Origin: Staphylococcus sp. IVB6214
GTDB taxonomy: Bacteria; Bacillota; Bacilli; Staphylococcales; Staphylococcaceae
Assembly (NCBI RefSeq): GCF_025558585.1
Contig: NZ_CP094723.1
Span: 1,922,001-1,986,000, forward strand
Length of the DNA stretch: 64,000 nt
Direction of reading: 5' to 3'
The notes under the pieces were generated by a model that worked only from the letters and a program-made list of their open reading frames with translations, searched no databases and was not told where the DNA came from. Positions 44,989 to 55,350 of the stretch are shown one piece after another (the first letter of the stretch is position 1; every line of letters starts with the position of its first letter). A program made the translations under genes and the position numbers.

Positions 44989-46302
44989 ATGTGTAATGAT
45001 ATATTAAAACTATTAAAAATAAAAGATGAAAATATTCAAGTTCTTAAAGTGGAAGAAGATGTAGAAGTGCGTGGTCAGCTTTCTACGGTTGTTTATGGAA
45101 CACTTTCTTATACACCAAAGGCATGTATGAAGTGTGGTTGTGTCAATGACGGACAAATACATAAGCACGGTAAACGTGTTTCGCGTTTAACACTATTAAA
45201 ATCTCAAGAGTCTAATGTTTATCTTAATTTAGCGAAAGAACGCTTTAAGTGTCTACATTGTTTAAAGACTTTTACGGCTCAAACAAACATTGTTGATAGT
45301 AATTGCTTTATTACTAACCGTGTGAAATTAGCGATTCAGGACAAACTCACACGTGTACAGTCTGAGATAGACATTGCTAATGATTGTAGTGTTTCACCAA
45401 GCACAGTTAAGAGATGTATTCACCATATCTCACAATCATTAATAGTAAAACCTTCATCTGGATTGCCTAAACATCTCTCCATAGATGAATTTAAAAGCGT
45501 TAAAAATGTGACAACAGCGATGAGTTTTCTGTTTATAAATAATGAAACGAATCAGATTATCGATATCTTAGAAGATAGACGTATTCACAAACTTAAAGAG
45601 TACTTCTATCGTTTTGATCGTCGTGAACGATTAGCTGTCAAAACGGTCACAGCCGATATGTATGAACCCTACATTAACTTCATTCATGAAGTATTCCCGA
45701 ATGCGATTTTAATCTTTGATCGTTTTCACATTGTTCAGCACCTTAACCGTGAACTTAATAAGCAACGTATTTCTATAATGAATACTTGTCGCTATAAGTC
45801 ATCAACAGATTACACGAAAATGAAAAAACACTGGAAACTTTTCCTTTCTGACAGACAAGATATCAACAGCTATGAATACTTTTGGTCGAAGTCCTTCAAA
45901 ACGTATACGACATCAAGAGATATTTTAGAGTATCTATTAAATCTTGATCAGCAGCTCTATGACACATATATGTTAGTTCATCACCTTCGAGAAGCATTAA
46001 AACAATGTGATTGGTTACGTTTCAAAGAAACTTTAATGAGTGTTGATAAGAAGCATGTATCACGTGGTGTTTGGCGTGTCATTCGGTTCTATAAAAAATA
46101 CGAGTATATCCTTTATTCAACAATTAAACACCCTAAGTTAAACAATGGAGCGATTGAAGGTATCAATAATAAAATTAAGCTTATTAAACGTGTATCATAT
46201 GGCTATCGAAACTTTAATAACTTCAAGGCAAGGATACTGATTATTTTTAAGCTATATCAACGACGTAAAAAGGATAGTTTACTAATAAATAACGCTGCAT
46301 AA
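44989..46302 (+). CDS. ISL3-family transposase
   Basis: 437-residue DDE transposase with an N-terminal zinc-finger (CMKCGCVND and CLHCLKTF pairs), a helix-turn-helix (NDCSVSPSTVKRCIHHIS), and DDE-type catalytic segment beginning LSIDEFKS, with AILIFDRFHIVQHLNRELN, and a final NGAIEGINNKIKLIKRVSYGYRNF. Full length for the family and presumably functional. Confidence 0.92.
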   Translation: MCNDILKLLKIKDENIQVLKVEEDVEVRGQLSTVVYGTLSYTPKACMKCGCVNDGQIHKHGKRVSRLTLLKSQESNVYLNLAKERFKCLHCLKTFTAQTNIVDSNCFITNRVKLAIQDKLTRVQSEIDIANDCSVSPSTVKRCIHHISQSLIVKPSSGLPKHLSIDEFKSVKNVTTAMSFLFINNETNQIIDILEDRRIHKLKEYFYRFDRRERLAVKTVTADMYEPYINFIHEVFPNAILIFDRFHIVQHLNRELNKQRISIMNTCRYKSSTDYTKMKKHWKLFLSDRQDINSYEYFWSKSFKTYTTSRDILEYLLNLDQQLYDTYMLVHHLREALKQCDWLRFKETLMSVDKKHVSRGVWRVIRFYKKYEYILYSTIKHPKLNNGAIEGINNKIKLIKRVSYGYRNFNNFKARILIIFKLYQRRKKDSLLINNAA

Positions 46303-46363
46303 ATATATTACGTAGTAATCGCTATCTAATATGTCCTAACACACTTAGAGATGTGTATCTAAA

Positions 46364-46490
46364 ATCATTTCTAATACGAGACGCCTAAGGCAACAAGCCG
46401 AACGGAAAATCCATTTTGGCTTCTTTTATTCAATAAAGCCAAAATTAGTTGAAGTGAGGCGCCTTGGCAAGCGAGTATTAAAGAAATGAT
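46364..46490. repeat. Long imperfect hairpin in ISL3 3' tail
   Basis: ATCATTTCTAATAC (46364-46377) faces GTATTAAAGAAATGAT (46475-46490), with GACGCCTAAGGC-type inner pairing (GCCTAAGGC against GCCTTGGC) and a central ATTTTGGCTT/AAAGCCAAAAT hairpin (46413-46445). The whole can fold as a 127-base rod. Confidence 0.7.
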
Positions 46491-46626
46491 GGTATAGAAA
46501 AAGCGCACAATTAATAATTAAACTGTACGCTTAAATGAATGTAGAGATGACTACATGTTATGATTAAGTTAAAAATAAAATTAGTTACTTTTTATTATCT
46601 GCCCACCACAAAAAATGGACTTCCTC

Positions 46627-48414
46627 TTATAATAACTCGCCTCTCAACTGTAACTGATACAAGTTATAGTAAATGCCTCGTTGTGCTAGCAACGTTTCGT
46701 GTGTCCCTCTTTCTGCAATAACACCTTTGTTCAACACGAGTATTTGATCTGCATCTTGAATCGTAGACAAGCGGTGCGCAATTGCTAAAGTCGTACGTCC
46801 ATGTCTCATTTTCGCCAATGACTTCTGAATGGCTTCTTCAGTCTCAGAGTCGATATTCGCGGTTGCTTCATCCAGAAGTAAGATTTTAGGATCCATTGCC
46901 ATCGTACGTGCAAAGGCAATCAATTGACGTTGTCCGCTAGAAAATGCACGCCCTTGTTCAATTACTTGATGATCATAGCCATCTGATAGCTGCATAATAA
47001 AATCATGTGCATGAACAAACTTCGCTGCCGCTTCCACTTGTTCAAACGTCATCGTCGGATGATACAGTCGGATATTCGATGCAACTGTACCATAAAAGAT
47101 AAACGGGTCTTGTAACACAAGGCCGATACTTTGCTTCAACGTCTGTTGCGCATAAGACTTGATAGATTTTCCATCAATTAAAATATCTCCACGTTCAAAC
47201 TCATAAAAACGCATAAATAGATTCGCAATCGTACTTTTACCCGATCCCGTGTGGCCTACCAATGCCACCGTTTGGCCCGGTTCCGCTACGAAAGAAATAT
47301 CATGTAACACATCATGTGTACCGTCATAACTGAAGCTCACATTTTTGAATTCAATGCGTCCTTGTTGAATTGTCGCTGTTTCATCTTCTTGTTGTGTTGG
47401 CGCATGCGTCTCGTTGTCCATCATTTTAAACACACGGCTCGCTGATACAATCGCTTGTTGGAAGATATTCAAGTTCTGGCTCACTTGATTAATCGGCTCA
47501 AAAAAGCGTTGCATATATTGAATAAACGCATACACCACACCTGCAGTAACGGTCTCACTGAAACTTAAAAGACCAAAGTACCCTAAAATCATCACCGTCG
47601 CAAATGTGGCTAACATCGTCATCGCAGGACGTAACATCAGACTGTCCAATTGAATCGTCTTCATAGACTTTTCATAATGTTCAGCATTGATCGCTCCAAA
47701 CTCTTCTCTTAGACGCTGTTGCTGATTGAATACTTGAATGATCTTCATACCTTCAATCGACTCAGCCAACTTCGCATTCAAATCCGATAATCGCTGACGT
47801 GTTTCGTTAAAGTATACAGATGCGAACTTACGATAACATGCGAGTATTATGATAATCACCGGCACAAACAGCAGTGCAAATAATGCGACACGAATATCCA
47901 ATACAAACATCATGACAAAGCTTGCAATAACCATCAAAAAAGCTTGTAAAAAGGAAGTTAAAACACCTGTAAACATCTCAATAATGGCTTCTGTATCATT
48001 CGTCAACCTTGATACAATACTCCCACTTGGCGTTTCATCAAAAAATGCCATACCTAATCGTGTAATATCATGGAATGCATCAATTCGTAGTTGTTGGATG
48101 ACCTTTAGTGCTAAATATTCTAAGTAATACACACTTAAATAGGTCGTCATTGCACCCACAATTTGAATAACGATAAAAGCTATTAACAAACCGATTACTT
48201 GTTGATTTGATAGTCTCGATTGTAATAAATACTCATCGATAAAAATCTTAACAATATACGGAATACTCATACTCGCAGCAATGGAAATACTGAGTGTCAA
48301 CAATGATACAGCAATTAATTTCTTAAACGGTAGCGTATACTGAAGCAGTCGTATAAGTACATGTAATTGTTCTTTGGCGGATAATTGAACGACTTCTTTA
48401 GTGTGTTTCCCCAT
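46627..48414 (-). CDS. ABC exporter half-transporter (catalytic NBD)
   Basis: 595-residue type IV (MsbA-like) multidrug-type exporter: six-helix membrane domain (1-330) and C-terminal ATPase. Walker A GHTGSGKST, signature SSGQRQ (in place of SGGQ), Walker B ILLLDEATANID with the catalytic glutamate, and switch histidine AIAHRLSTI. It overlaps the preceding gene by 17 bases, so the two form a heterodimer. Substrate unknown. Confidence 0.92.
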   Translation of the reverse strand: MGKHTKEVVQLSAKEQLHVLIRLLQYTLPFKKLIAVSLLTLSISIAASMSIPYIVKIFIDEYLLQSRLSNQQVIGLLIAFIVIQIVGAMTTYLSVYYLEYLALKVIQQLRIDAFHDITRLGMAFFDETPSGSIVSRLTNDTEAIIEMFTGVLTSFLQAFLMVIASFVMMFVLDIRVALFALLFVPVIIIILACYRKFASVYFNETRQRLSDLNAKLAESIEGMKIIQVFNQQQRLREEFGAINAEHYEKSMKTIQLDSLMLRPAMTMLATFATVMILGYFGLLSFSETVTAGVVYAFIQYMQRFFEPINQVSQNLNIFQQAIVSASRVFKMMDNETHAPTQQEDETATIQQGRIEFKNVSFSYDGTHDVLHDISFVAEPGQTVALVGHTGSGKSTIANLFMRFYEFERGDILIDGKSIKSYAQQTLKQSIGLVLQDPFIFYGTVASNIRLYHPTMTFEQVEAAAKFVHAHDFIMQLSDGYDHQVIEQGRAFSSGQRQLIAFARTMAMDPKILLLDEATANIDSETEEAIQKSLAKMRHGRTTLAIAHRLSTIQDADQILVLNKGVIAERGTHETLLAQRGIYYNLYQLQLRGELL

Positions 48415-50188
48415 GTTGACCCCCTCTTTCTACTTGCGCCGTTAAATCTTCAGTGTAACGTGCTTGCATGGCCTGTGCATGGAATGTTTCTGCATACCAA
48501 CCATTTTGTGCGAGTAATTCATCGTGTGTTCCCCGTTCAACAATGGTGCCTTCACGCATAACTAAAATCATATCCGCATGCATCACAGCACTCATGCGAT
48601 GTGCGGTAATCATATTCGTCTTGCCTTGACGTGTCTCTTTCAAATTATGAAGTATCGCCGCTTCTGTCTCAGCATCTACTGCTGACAATGCGTCGTCTAA
48701 AATGAGCACATCTGGGTCTTTGATCAGTGCACGTGCAATCGAAATACGTTGCTTTTGTCCACCAGACAACGACACCCCACGTTCACCAACGACTGTATCA
48801 TATGCTTCTGGTAGTCCCATTATATCGCGATGAATGTGACTCATTTGACTGGCATGATATAACGTCTCATCCGATACATTCGGTTGACTGAAAGCGATAT
48901 TGGCACGGATCGTCGACGAAAATAAGAAGTGTTCTTGTGGGACATAACCGAACTGTGCACGTAACTGGTCGATACCATACGAACGAATTGCTCGACCGCC
49001 ATATTGTATATCGTCGGGATGATCGGTATCGAATTCACGTAACAAGAGACGTAACATCAAGCTTTTGCCTGATCCCGTACTTCCGACAATACCAAGCGTC
49101 ATCCCTTGTTTTAATGTAAAGTGAATATCGTGTAGACGTGCCACTTGCTCATCGGGAAACTGAAATGCATCCATTTGAAATACGATATCTCCAGTAGGTT
49201 TCGTTTCAATATTCTCTATCAGCTTGACATCGTTCTCAACACTTTCTATCTGACGAATTCGATCATATGATGCATGTCCACGCTGTACAATGTTGAAAAA
49301 GAAACCTAGCGCTAACAGTGGCCATACGAGCATATTGAGATATGTCGTAAATGTCACCAAATCACCAATCGTTATTTCTCCATTAAGCGTCATAATTGAA
49401 CCAAAGATCATACTTAACAGATAACTCGTCCCTAGTACTAACTGTATCGTTGGATCAAACAGTGCATCAATTTTTGCAACACGTATATTTTTCCCTACAA
49501 CTTCATCACTCAACTCACGGAAGTCCGCTTCATCATCTTCTTCATAGCCAAAAGACTTCGTTACTTTGATACCCGAAATACTTTCTTGTGTCTTATCGTT
49601 CAATTGACTAAAAGCTGCTTGAGCATTTTTGAAAGTATCGTGTAACAACCGGCCATAATAATTCGTCGCTAAAACGAGAATCGGCAATGGAATAATCGCA
49701 ATCAATGTCAATTTCGGACTGACAGTGATTGCCATCATTGCCAACGTCATCCCGCCAGTAATCAATGCATCACCAATTGTCATCACACCGATACCGGCTG
49801 AGCTTTGAACTGCACGAATATCATTAGTCGCATGTGCCATCAAATCTCCCGTACGATATTGTTGATAAAATGATGGACTCATCATCGTATATTTCTCATA
49901 GAGACGCTCACGCAAAATACGCCCTAACTTTGCACTTGCACCAAACAATTGCATGCGAGATACAAAACGCAAAAGATAGATGATCACACCTAATCCAATC
50001 ATGATGAGTAAACAGATGGTTAACAAACGCGGTGTCAATGTTCCTTCTGTAATGTGATCAATCACAAAGCCAATCATTCTTGGCGGTATTAAACTACAAA
50101 ATGTTGTGATGAGCATTGCGACAAGTGCGATCACAAATCTCTTTCTCTCTTGTTTAAAAAACCAACTCAAATCTCGAAATACTTTCAA
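48398..50188 (-). CDS. ABC exporter half-transporter (degenerate NBD)
   Basis: 596-residue partner of the next gene. Walker A GSTGSGKS, signature SLSGGQKQRISIARAL, but Walker B is VLILDDALSA, with aspartate in place of the catalytic glutamate, and the H-loop MITAHRMSA. Such a change is characteristic of one half of heterodimeric exporters (BmrCD, LmrCD, TM287/288), which hydrolyse ATP at a single site. RBS is AAAGGATGGTGGTGATG-type, at the GTG/ATG of MKVFRDLSWFF. It is divergent from the PTPS-like gene. Confidence 0.92.
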   Translation of the reverse strand: MKVFRDLSWFFKQERKRFVIALVAMLITTFCSLIPPRMIGFVIDHITEGTLTPRLLTICLLIMIGLGVIIYLLRFVSRMQLFGASAKLGRILRERLYEKYTMMSPSFYQQYRTGDLMAHATNDIRAVQSSAGIGVMTIGDALITGGMTLAMMAITVSPKLTLIAIIPLPILVLATNYYGRLLHDTFKNAQAAFSQLNDKTQESISGIKVTKSFGYEEDDEADFRELSDEVVGKNIRVAKIDALFDPTIQLVLGTSYLLSMIFGSIMTLNGEITIGDLVTFTTYLNMLVWPLLALGFFFNIVQRGHASYDRIRQIESVENDVKLIENIETKPTGDIVFQMDAFQFPDEQVARLHDIHFTLKQGMTLGIVGSTGSGKSLMLRLLLREFDTDHPDDIQYGGRAIRSYGIDQLRAQFGYVPQEHFLFSSTIRANIAFSQPNVSDETLYHASQMSHIHRDIMGLPEAYDTVVGERGVSLSGGQKQRISIARALIKDPDVLILDDALSAVDAETEAAILHNLKETRQGKTNMITAHRMSAVMHADMILVMREGTIVERGTHDELLAQNGWYAETFHAQAMQARYTEDLTAQVERGGQHGETH

Positions 50189-50401
50189 GGTGCATCACCA
50201 CCATCCTTTCTTTTATGTTATTTCCCACTTTTATGTAAAGTTACAAAAAATAACCTTTGTATACTATCATATACAAAATATATCAACAGAAAAAGTATTT
50301 GGCGTTTGATTTTTCACAATTTTGCCACATTATTTCGAATTTTATAGAAATATTATAAATCACCTAAGATATGATAGTCTAAATAGAAAGGAGGAGAATA
50401 C

Positions 50402-50827
50402 ATGTCTCAATTCGATCATCTTCAAGCACCTAAGACCTTCGCATATCGACAATCAACTGTTCACGTGATCAAACACTATCAATTCACATGTGATAACCGC
50501 ATCTATTTTTCAGAAACGGCTCATGTTGACTTGTCTCACCATACGTATCATCTTGAACTCACACTACAAGCGACAACGAATGCACAAGGGATTGCAGTCG
50601 ACTTCCATCACATTGATAAGCTCTATCACACACATCTCGCGCCTTATTTAGACGGGCAATTATTAAACGAGACCCTTTCCGAAATGAGTACAACTGCCGA
50701 AAACATTGCTTATTGGATATGGGAGCAATTAACGGCTGTACTACCGCATGATGTGTCACTTCAAACATTGGTGTTATATGAAAAACCTGAACAAGGGATT
50801 CAACTAACACATGGCATGTGGTCGTAG
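50402..50827 (+). CDS. 6-pyruvoyl tetrahydropterin synthase/QueD-like protein
   Basis: 141-residue protein of the T-fold PTPS/QueD superfamily. Preserved parts: HHTYHLELTLQ, AVDFHHIDKLYHTHLAPYLDG, MSTTAENIAYWIWEQL and LVLYEKPEQGI. The usual CxxxHGH zinc/catalytic region is not clear: the equivalent is LSHHTYHLE, with no cysteine 3-4 residues ahead. The AAAGGAGG motif lies 6 bases before the ATG. It may be an active divergent enzyme or a family member with altered function; it is divergent from the exporter and followed by the trp operon on the other strand. Confidence 0.78.
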   Translation: MSQFDHLQAPKTFAYRQSTVHVIKHYQFTCDNRIYFSETAHVDLSHHTYHLELTLQATTNAQGIAVDFHHIDKLYHTHLAPYLDGQLLNETLSEMSTTAENIAYWIWEQLTAVLPHDVSLQTLVLYEKPEQGIQLTHGMWS

Positions 50828-50960
50828 ATACACATACAAAAGGAACTGAGACATAGTGCCTAGCTCCTGTTTTTAAGATGTAGAAATCATTGTAATGGCA
50901 GTAGGTGTCTGAAGTGAAATGCGGTTTTACAAACTTTTTCACTTCTAGTCACCCTTACCG

Positions 50961-50985
50961 AGGTGGGACGACTGTCCCACTCCCT
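50961..50985 (+). terminator. Weak hairpin between PTPS-like gene and trpA
   Basis: GTGGGAC (50963-50969) pairs with GTCCCAC (50974-50980) around a 4-base loop, then TCCCTTTT. It could end either convergent transcript, but the T tract is poor. Confidence 0.4.
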
Positions 50986-50993
50986 TTTGCACT

Positions 50994-51728
50994 CTATTGT
51001 ATTTCATTCAATGCTTGACGAATGCTCGACAAGTAACTTTCCGTATCCTTTCGTCCTTCCATCTCAAAACAGCGTACGATTTCACTTCCAATAATAATAC
51101 CATCCGCCAATGTCGCAAGCTGTTGGACTTGTTCTGGTGTACGAATACCAAACCCTGTAAACACAGGAACCGAACTATTTTGTTGAATAAGTGCCAACTT
51201 CTCTTTCAGTTCCGGATGAAATTCTCCGTTCTGCCCCGTTATCTGATTCATCGTCACCGTATAAATAAAGCCTTCTGCTTGTCGTGCAATATGCTCGATG
51301 CGTTCCGTATTCGCTGTCATCGCAATCAACGAAATCAGCTTCAGTTTGCGCTTAGAATAGCGTGATTTCATGTCAACAATATATTCTGCCGGCATGTCAG
51401 GAATAATGAGTCCATAGACACCAGCTTCTTCTGCATCACGCATAAAGTCCGATTCACCGTAAGCTTCAATCGTATGCATATACGTCATCAACAAATAACG
51501 CACTCGTACATGGTGTTGTTCTGCCTTTAGCGTTTCTAAAATACGCTGCGCCGTCATACCTTGTTGAATCGCACGTTGACCTGCCGCCATAATGACTGGT
51601 CCATCTGCCACTGGGTCTGAAAACGGAATACCAATTTCTACAAAATCAGCCCCTGCTTGCTCTAATATTTTTAAGTTTTCAACAAAGTTCTCATCTCCCA
51701 TGATATAAGCTACAAATTGTTTACGCAT
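50994..51728 (-). CDS. trpA: Tryptophan synthase alpha subunit
   Basis: Converts indole-3-glycerol phosphate to indole, with glyceraldehyde-3-phosphate released. 244 residues, TIM barrel: catalytic Glu in [18 protein letters not shown] and Asp in YLLMTYMH context; phosphate loop [10 protein letters not shown]. Last gene of trpEGDCFBA, overlapping trpB by 8 bases. Confidence 0.96.
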   Translation of the reverse strand: MRKQFVAYIMGDENFVENLKILEQAGADFVEIGIPFSDPVADGPVIMAAGQRAIQQGMTAQRILETLKAEQHHVRVRYLLMTYMHTIEAYGESDFMRDAEEAGVYGLIIPDMPAEYIVDMKSRYSKRKLKLISLIAMTANTERIEHIARQAEGFIYTVTMNQITGQNGEFHPELKEKLALIQQNSSVPVFTGFGIRTPEQVQQLATLADGIIIGSEIVRCFEMEGRKDTESYLSSIRQALNEIQ

Positions 51729-52941
51729 GCTTGTTCCCCTCCTGTTCCTTCATGTATGTTCGAATCGTCTCCATATCTTTATCACCACGTCCAGATACCG
51801 TTACAACGATAATTTCTTCTTTAGACATTTGTGGCGCAAGCTTTTCTACATAACTGATTGCGTGCGCACTTTCGATAGCTGGAATAATACCTTCCGCTTG
51901 AGAGAAGCGAATCAGCGCTTGCATTGCTTCATCATCCGTCGCCGAAACATAATCCACACGCCCAATTTCGTGATAATAGCTATGTTCCGGTCCGACACCC
52001 GGGTAGTCTAATCCTGCTGAAATAGAGTGTGCTTGTGCAATTTGATGATTATCATCTTGGATAAGATACATTTTCGCACCATGCAGCACACCGACCTCTC
52101 CACAGTTCAAGGCGAGTGCATGTCGTCCCGTTTCCGCACCTTCACCTGCCGCTTCAACACCATACAGCTTTACATCTGTATCTTCAATGAATGGATAGAA
52201 TGTTCCAATCGCATTGGAGCCGCCACCAATGCATGCCACAACGGCATCCGGCAAGCGTCCTTCTCGTTCTTGTACCGCTGTTTTAATCTCATCTCCAATG
52301 ACACGTTGGAAGTCACGCACCATCGTCGGGAACGGATCCGGCCCTAACGCTGACCCTAATAAATAGTGCGTGTCGTCCACATGTGCCACCCAGTATTGAA
52401 GTGCCTTGTTCACCGCATCAGATAACGTTCCTTGCCCATCCGTCACAGAGACAACTTTGGCACCGAGAAGTTCCATACGAAAAACATTCAATTGTTGTCG
52501 TTTAATATCTTCTTCTCCCATAAACACGATAAGTTCCATATCGAACAAAGCTGCAACAGTCGCACTTGCTACCCCATGTTGACCTGCCCCTGTTTCAGCA
52601 ACAAGCTTCTTCTTACCCATTCGTTGTGCAAGTAATGCTTGTCCGAGTGCATTATTAATTTTATGCGCACCTGTATGATTCAAATCTTCACGTTTCAAGT
52701 AAATTTTTGCACCGCCCAATTGCTCAGTTAACGATGCTGCATAAGTAAGCGGTGACTCACGTCCGACATATTCTTGTAAGTAGCGATGGTATTCCGCTTG
52801 AAATGTCTCATCCGCTTTCGCCGCTTCGTATGCTTCTTTCAACTCTAAAATTGCTGGCATTAATGTTTCCGGGACATAACGTCCACCATAACGCCCAAAA
52901 AATCCTTGTTCATCTGCATGTAGTTGTATATTTGTCATCAT
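51721..52941 (-). CDS. trpB: Tryptophan synthase beta subunit
   Basis: PLP enzyme condensing indole with serine. 406 residues; PLP lysine in [15 protein letters not shown], phosphate-binding [13 protein letters not shown], and [12 protein letters not shown] at the start. AGGAGG precedes two adjacent ATG codons. It overlaps trpF by 32 bases. Confidence 0.97.
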   Translation of the reverse strand: MMTNIQLHADEQGFFGRYGGRYVPETLMPAILELKEAYEAAKADETFQAEYHRYLQEYVGRESPLTYAASLTEQLGGAKIYLKREDLNHTGAHKINNALGQALLAQRMGKKKLVAETGAGQHGVASATVAALFDMELIVFMGEEDIKRQQLNVFRMELLGAKVVSVTDGQGTLSDAVNKALQYWVAHVDDTHYLLGSALGPDPFPTMVRDFQRVIGDEIKTAVQEREGRLPDAVVACIGGGSNAIGTFYPFIEDTDVKLYGVEAAGEGAETGRHALALNCGEVGVLHGAKMYLIQDDNHQIAQAHSISAGLDYPGVGPEHSYYHEIGRVDYVSATDDEAMQALIRFSQAEGIIPAIESAHAISYVEKLAPQMSKEEIIVVTVSGRGDKDMETIRTYMKEQEGNKHA

Positions 52942-53566
52942 TACTGCCTCCTAATTCGTTTTTAATTGCGATCATTTTATTTCGTGACTTATAACCTTTC
53001 CTTGCGCCTTCAATACCACTGGCAATGTCTACCGCACGCACATGTTGCACTTGTGATAAGAGTGCAGGCAATGTCTCTTGATTCAATCCACCCGCAATGA
53101 CAACATCATCCAACGAGATGTCTTGTAACACACGCCAATCGAATGTCGTCCCGACACCCCCGTATGTTTCTGACGGTGTATCGATAATGATACGATCTAC
53201 AAATGGCGCATACTGCATCACTTGTTGTTGAAGTGCTTCCTTTCCATGAAGGGCTTTGAATATTTGTATGTTAGGACACATTGCCTGCAAACATTCGATA
53301 TATGCAATCGTTTCGTCACCATGCAGTTGTATCGTATTAATTCGTGTATCATCAATGAGTTGTTCTACCATGTGTAACGGCATATTAACCGTCACTGCCA
53401 CACGATCAATCGACTCAGGAATAGACATTGTTAATGCTTTAACTGTTGCAAAATCAACGTAGCGCGCACTTGGTGGATACATGACAAAGCCAATCGCATC
53501 CACACCACACGCACATGCATCTTGTACATCTTGTAGACGAGTAAAACCACAGTACTTAACGTACAT
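52910..53566 (-). CDS. trpF: Phosphoribosylanthranilate isomerase
   Basis: 218-residue TIM barrel. Catalytic cysteine in [12 protein letters not shown] and catalytic aspartate in [15 protein letters not shown]; phosphate loop [10 protein letters not shown] and VDIASGIEG. Its C-terminal tail ([13 protein letters not shown]) runs over the start of trpB. Begins right after the trpC stop. Confidence 0.95.
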   Translation of the reverse strand: MYVKYCGFTRLQDVQDACACGVDAIGFVMYPPSARYVDFATVKALTMSIPESIDRVAVTVNMPLHMVEQLIDDTRINTIQLHGDETIAYIECLQAMCPNIQIFKALHGKEALQQQVMQYAPFVDRIIIDTPSETYGGVGTTFDWRVLQDISLDDVVIAGGLNQETLPALLSQVQHVRAVDIASGIEGARKGYKSRNKMIAIKNELGGSNDDKYTTTCR

Positions 53567-54349
53567 TTAGTTCGCTCTCTTCGTCACTTTCAAGCGAGCC
53601 AACGTCTCAGATACGTGATTTGCCTTCATCAACGTCTCACCGACGAGTACACCATCGACACCCACTTGCGCTACTTGTGACACATCTGCCACCGTGCGAA
53701 TACCACTTTCTGAGATATAGTGGATGCCTGCTTGACGTGACTTTAAAATATTAACAGTATGTTGTACGTCTGTTTTAAAAGTCTTTAAATCTCGGTTGTT
53801 AATACCGATAAAAGTGGGTTGTATGCGCAAAGCACGAGAGAGTTCGTCTTCATCGTGGACTTCTACAAGAACTTCTAGCCCTTGTTGTTGTGCATAGGTG
53901 TGGAGTGATTCCAATTCAACATCTGACAGAATATTGACGATTAATAACACAATGGATGCGCCTGCATGAACCGCCACATCAATTTGCCGACGATCAATGA
54001 TAAAGTCTTTGCATAACACAGGTAATGATGTTTTTTGTGTAAGTGTCGCTAAGCGTTCAAAGCTCCCACCAAAATATCGTTCATCTGTTAATATCGAAAT
54101 CGCTGACGCTCCTGCTTCTGTATACGCTGCCACTTGTCCTTCCAAGTTACGAGTTGGAATATCTGATACAGATGGACTTTTCGATTTCACTTCAGCAATT
54201 ACGGCAATTCGTTCATCTTGTTCAATCAATGATTCCAATGTCGGTTTATGATTGGCATCATTACGTGGTAACTGCCCAAGTAATGTCTCGTAATATCCCG
54301 ACTGTAATAGCGTTCTTTTATATGCGACGATGTCATCTAATATTGTCAT
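53567..54349 (-). CDS. trpC: Indole-3-glycerol phosphate synthase
   Basis: 260-residue TIM barrel; catalytic lysines in IAVIAEVKSKSPSVSDI and LPVLCKDFIIDRRQID, with GINNRDLKTF and SESGIRTVADV motifs. It overlaps trpD by 4 bases. Confidence 0.96.
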   Translation of the reverse strand: MTILDDIVAYKRTLLQSGYYETLLGQLPRNDANHKPTLESLIEQDERIAVIAEVKSKSPSVSDIPTRNLEGQVAAYTEAGASAISILTDERYFGGSFERLATLTQKTSLPVLCKDFIIDRRQIDVAVHAGASIVLLIVNILSDVELESLHTYAQQQGLEVLVEVHDEDELSRALRIQPTFIGINNRDLKTFKTDVQHTVNILKSRQAGIHYISESGIRTVADVSQVAQVGVDGVLVGETLMKANHVSETLARLKVTKRAN

Positions 54350-55350
54350 ACTGCTACACTCCTACTCTTTTCATATTGTGTATATGCGCGCCCTTCATCG
54401 ATAGTTTGACGTGCGAGTGCTACACCCGCTTCAATTGTTTCGGCACGTTTTGCGGCATACAATGCCAATCCAGCATTCAGCAACACAACATCTCGACGAC
54501 ACGACATGTCTTCTCCCTTTAAAATTCCTAGCGTAATCTCTTTGTTCTCTTCAGGTGTGCCACCAACTAAAGCTGCATCTTCAGCGGTACGTAACCCTAC
54601 TTCACGTGCATTCAACGTGTATATTCGCATTCCTGTCTCTTGATTCACCTCTACAATCGTATTATCACCTGACAACGTTGCTTCATCCATCCCATTTGCC
54701 CCATGTACAACGAGTGCACGTTGACGCCCTAATTTATATAGTGCATGTGCAATATCGTTCATTTTCGTCTTATCATACACGCCCATCACTTGATAATCTA
54801 AAGCAAATGGATTAATAATCGGACCGAGCAAATTAAATACAGTTGGCACAGGCAGTTGTTGACGCACAGGTTGTAGATGACGCATAATCGGATAAGTGTT
54901 CGTTGCATTCAAAAAGGCAAGATTGGTAGATGCGACTTGTTTCGCCACATCCGCTACCTGTGTGATTGGAACGTCTAACGCTTGTAAAATATCGACACTG
55001 CCCGACTGTGACGTGACGCTTTTATTACCATGTTTAACAACCTTAGCCCCTGCTGCCGCGACTACAAAAGCGACTGTCGTCGAGATATTGAAGCTATTCG
55101 AGTCGTCGCCCCCTGTTCCACAAACACAAATACTATCTGTTAGATGCGGTTGTTCTGGATACATCGTTCGAATCATCGCACGACTGAGGTCATAAAGTTC
55201 GTCTGCTGTTGTTCCTTTCATTGTAAATGCTGTCAGTAATGCTAATTTTTCAGCGAGTTCTGTACTATCCGACAATAGTGTCTTCGTAAATTGCTCTATT
55301 TGACTGGTGCTTAAGTTTTGCTGATGTATTAATTGTTTAAGTAACGTCAT
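54346..55350 (-). CDS. trpD: Anthranilate phosphoribosyltransferase
   Basis: 334 residues; PRPP-binding motif CGTGGDDSNSFNIST and KHGNKSVTSQSGSVD, and VHGANGMDEATLSGD near the C-terminus. GAGGAACG precedes the ATG. It overlaps trpG by 14 bases. Confidence 0.97.
   Translation of the reverse strand: MTLLKQLIHQQNLSTSQIEQFTKTLLSDSTELAEKLALLTAFTMKGTTADELYDLSRAMIRTMYPEQPHLTDSICVCGTGGDDSNSFNISTTVAFVVAAAGAKVVKHGNKSVTSQSGSVDILQALDVPITQVADVAKQVASTNLAFLNATNTYPIMRHLQPVRQQLPVPTVFNLLGPIINPFALDYQVMGVYDKTKMNDIAHALYKLGRQRALVVHGANGMDEATLSGDNTIVEVNQETGMRIYTLNAREVGLRTAEDAALVGGTPEENKEITLGILKGEDMSCRRDVVLLNAGLALYAAKRAETIEAGVALARQTIDEGRAYTQYEKSRSVAV

Larger units (their letters stand above)
44846..46620 (+). mobile_element. 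ISL3-family insertion sequence
   Basis: Transposase gene with about 140 bases before and 320 after it. Candidate terminal inverted repeats share the core TTTGTGGTGGG: on the left within TCTTTTGTGGTGGGATG (44854-44870) and on the right as CCCACCACAAA (46602-46612). I set the ends by these repeats; the outer boundaries are uncertain by a few bases. The 3' tail contains a long imperfect hairpin (46364-46490). It is close to IS1181-like staphylococcal elements in style. Confidence 0.65.

Noticed and set aside
48937..49119. Plus-strand frames opposite the ABC exporter genes
   Set aside because: No family resemblance and no ribosome-binding site; antisense shadows.
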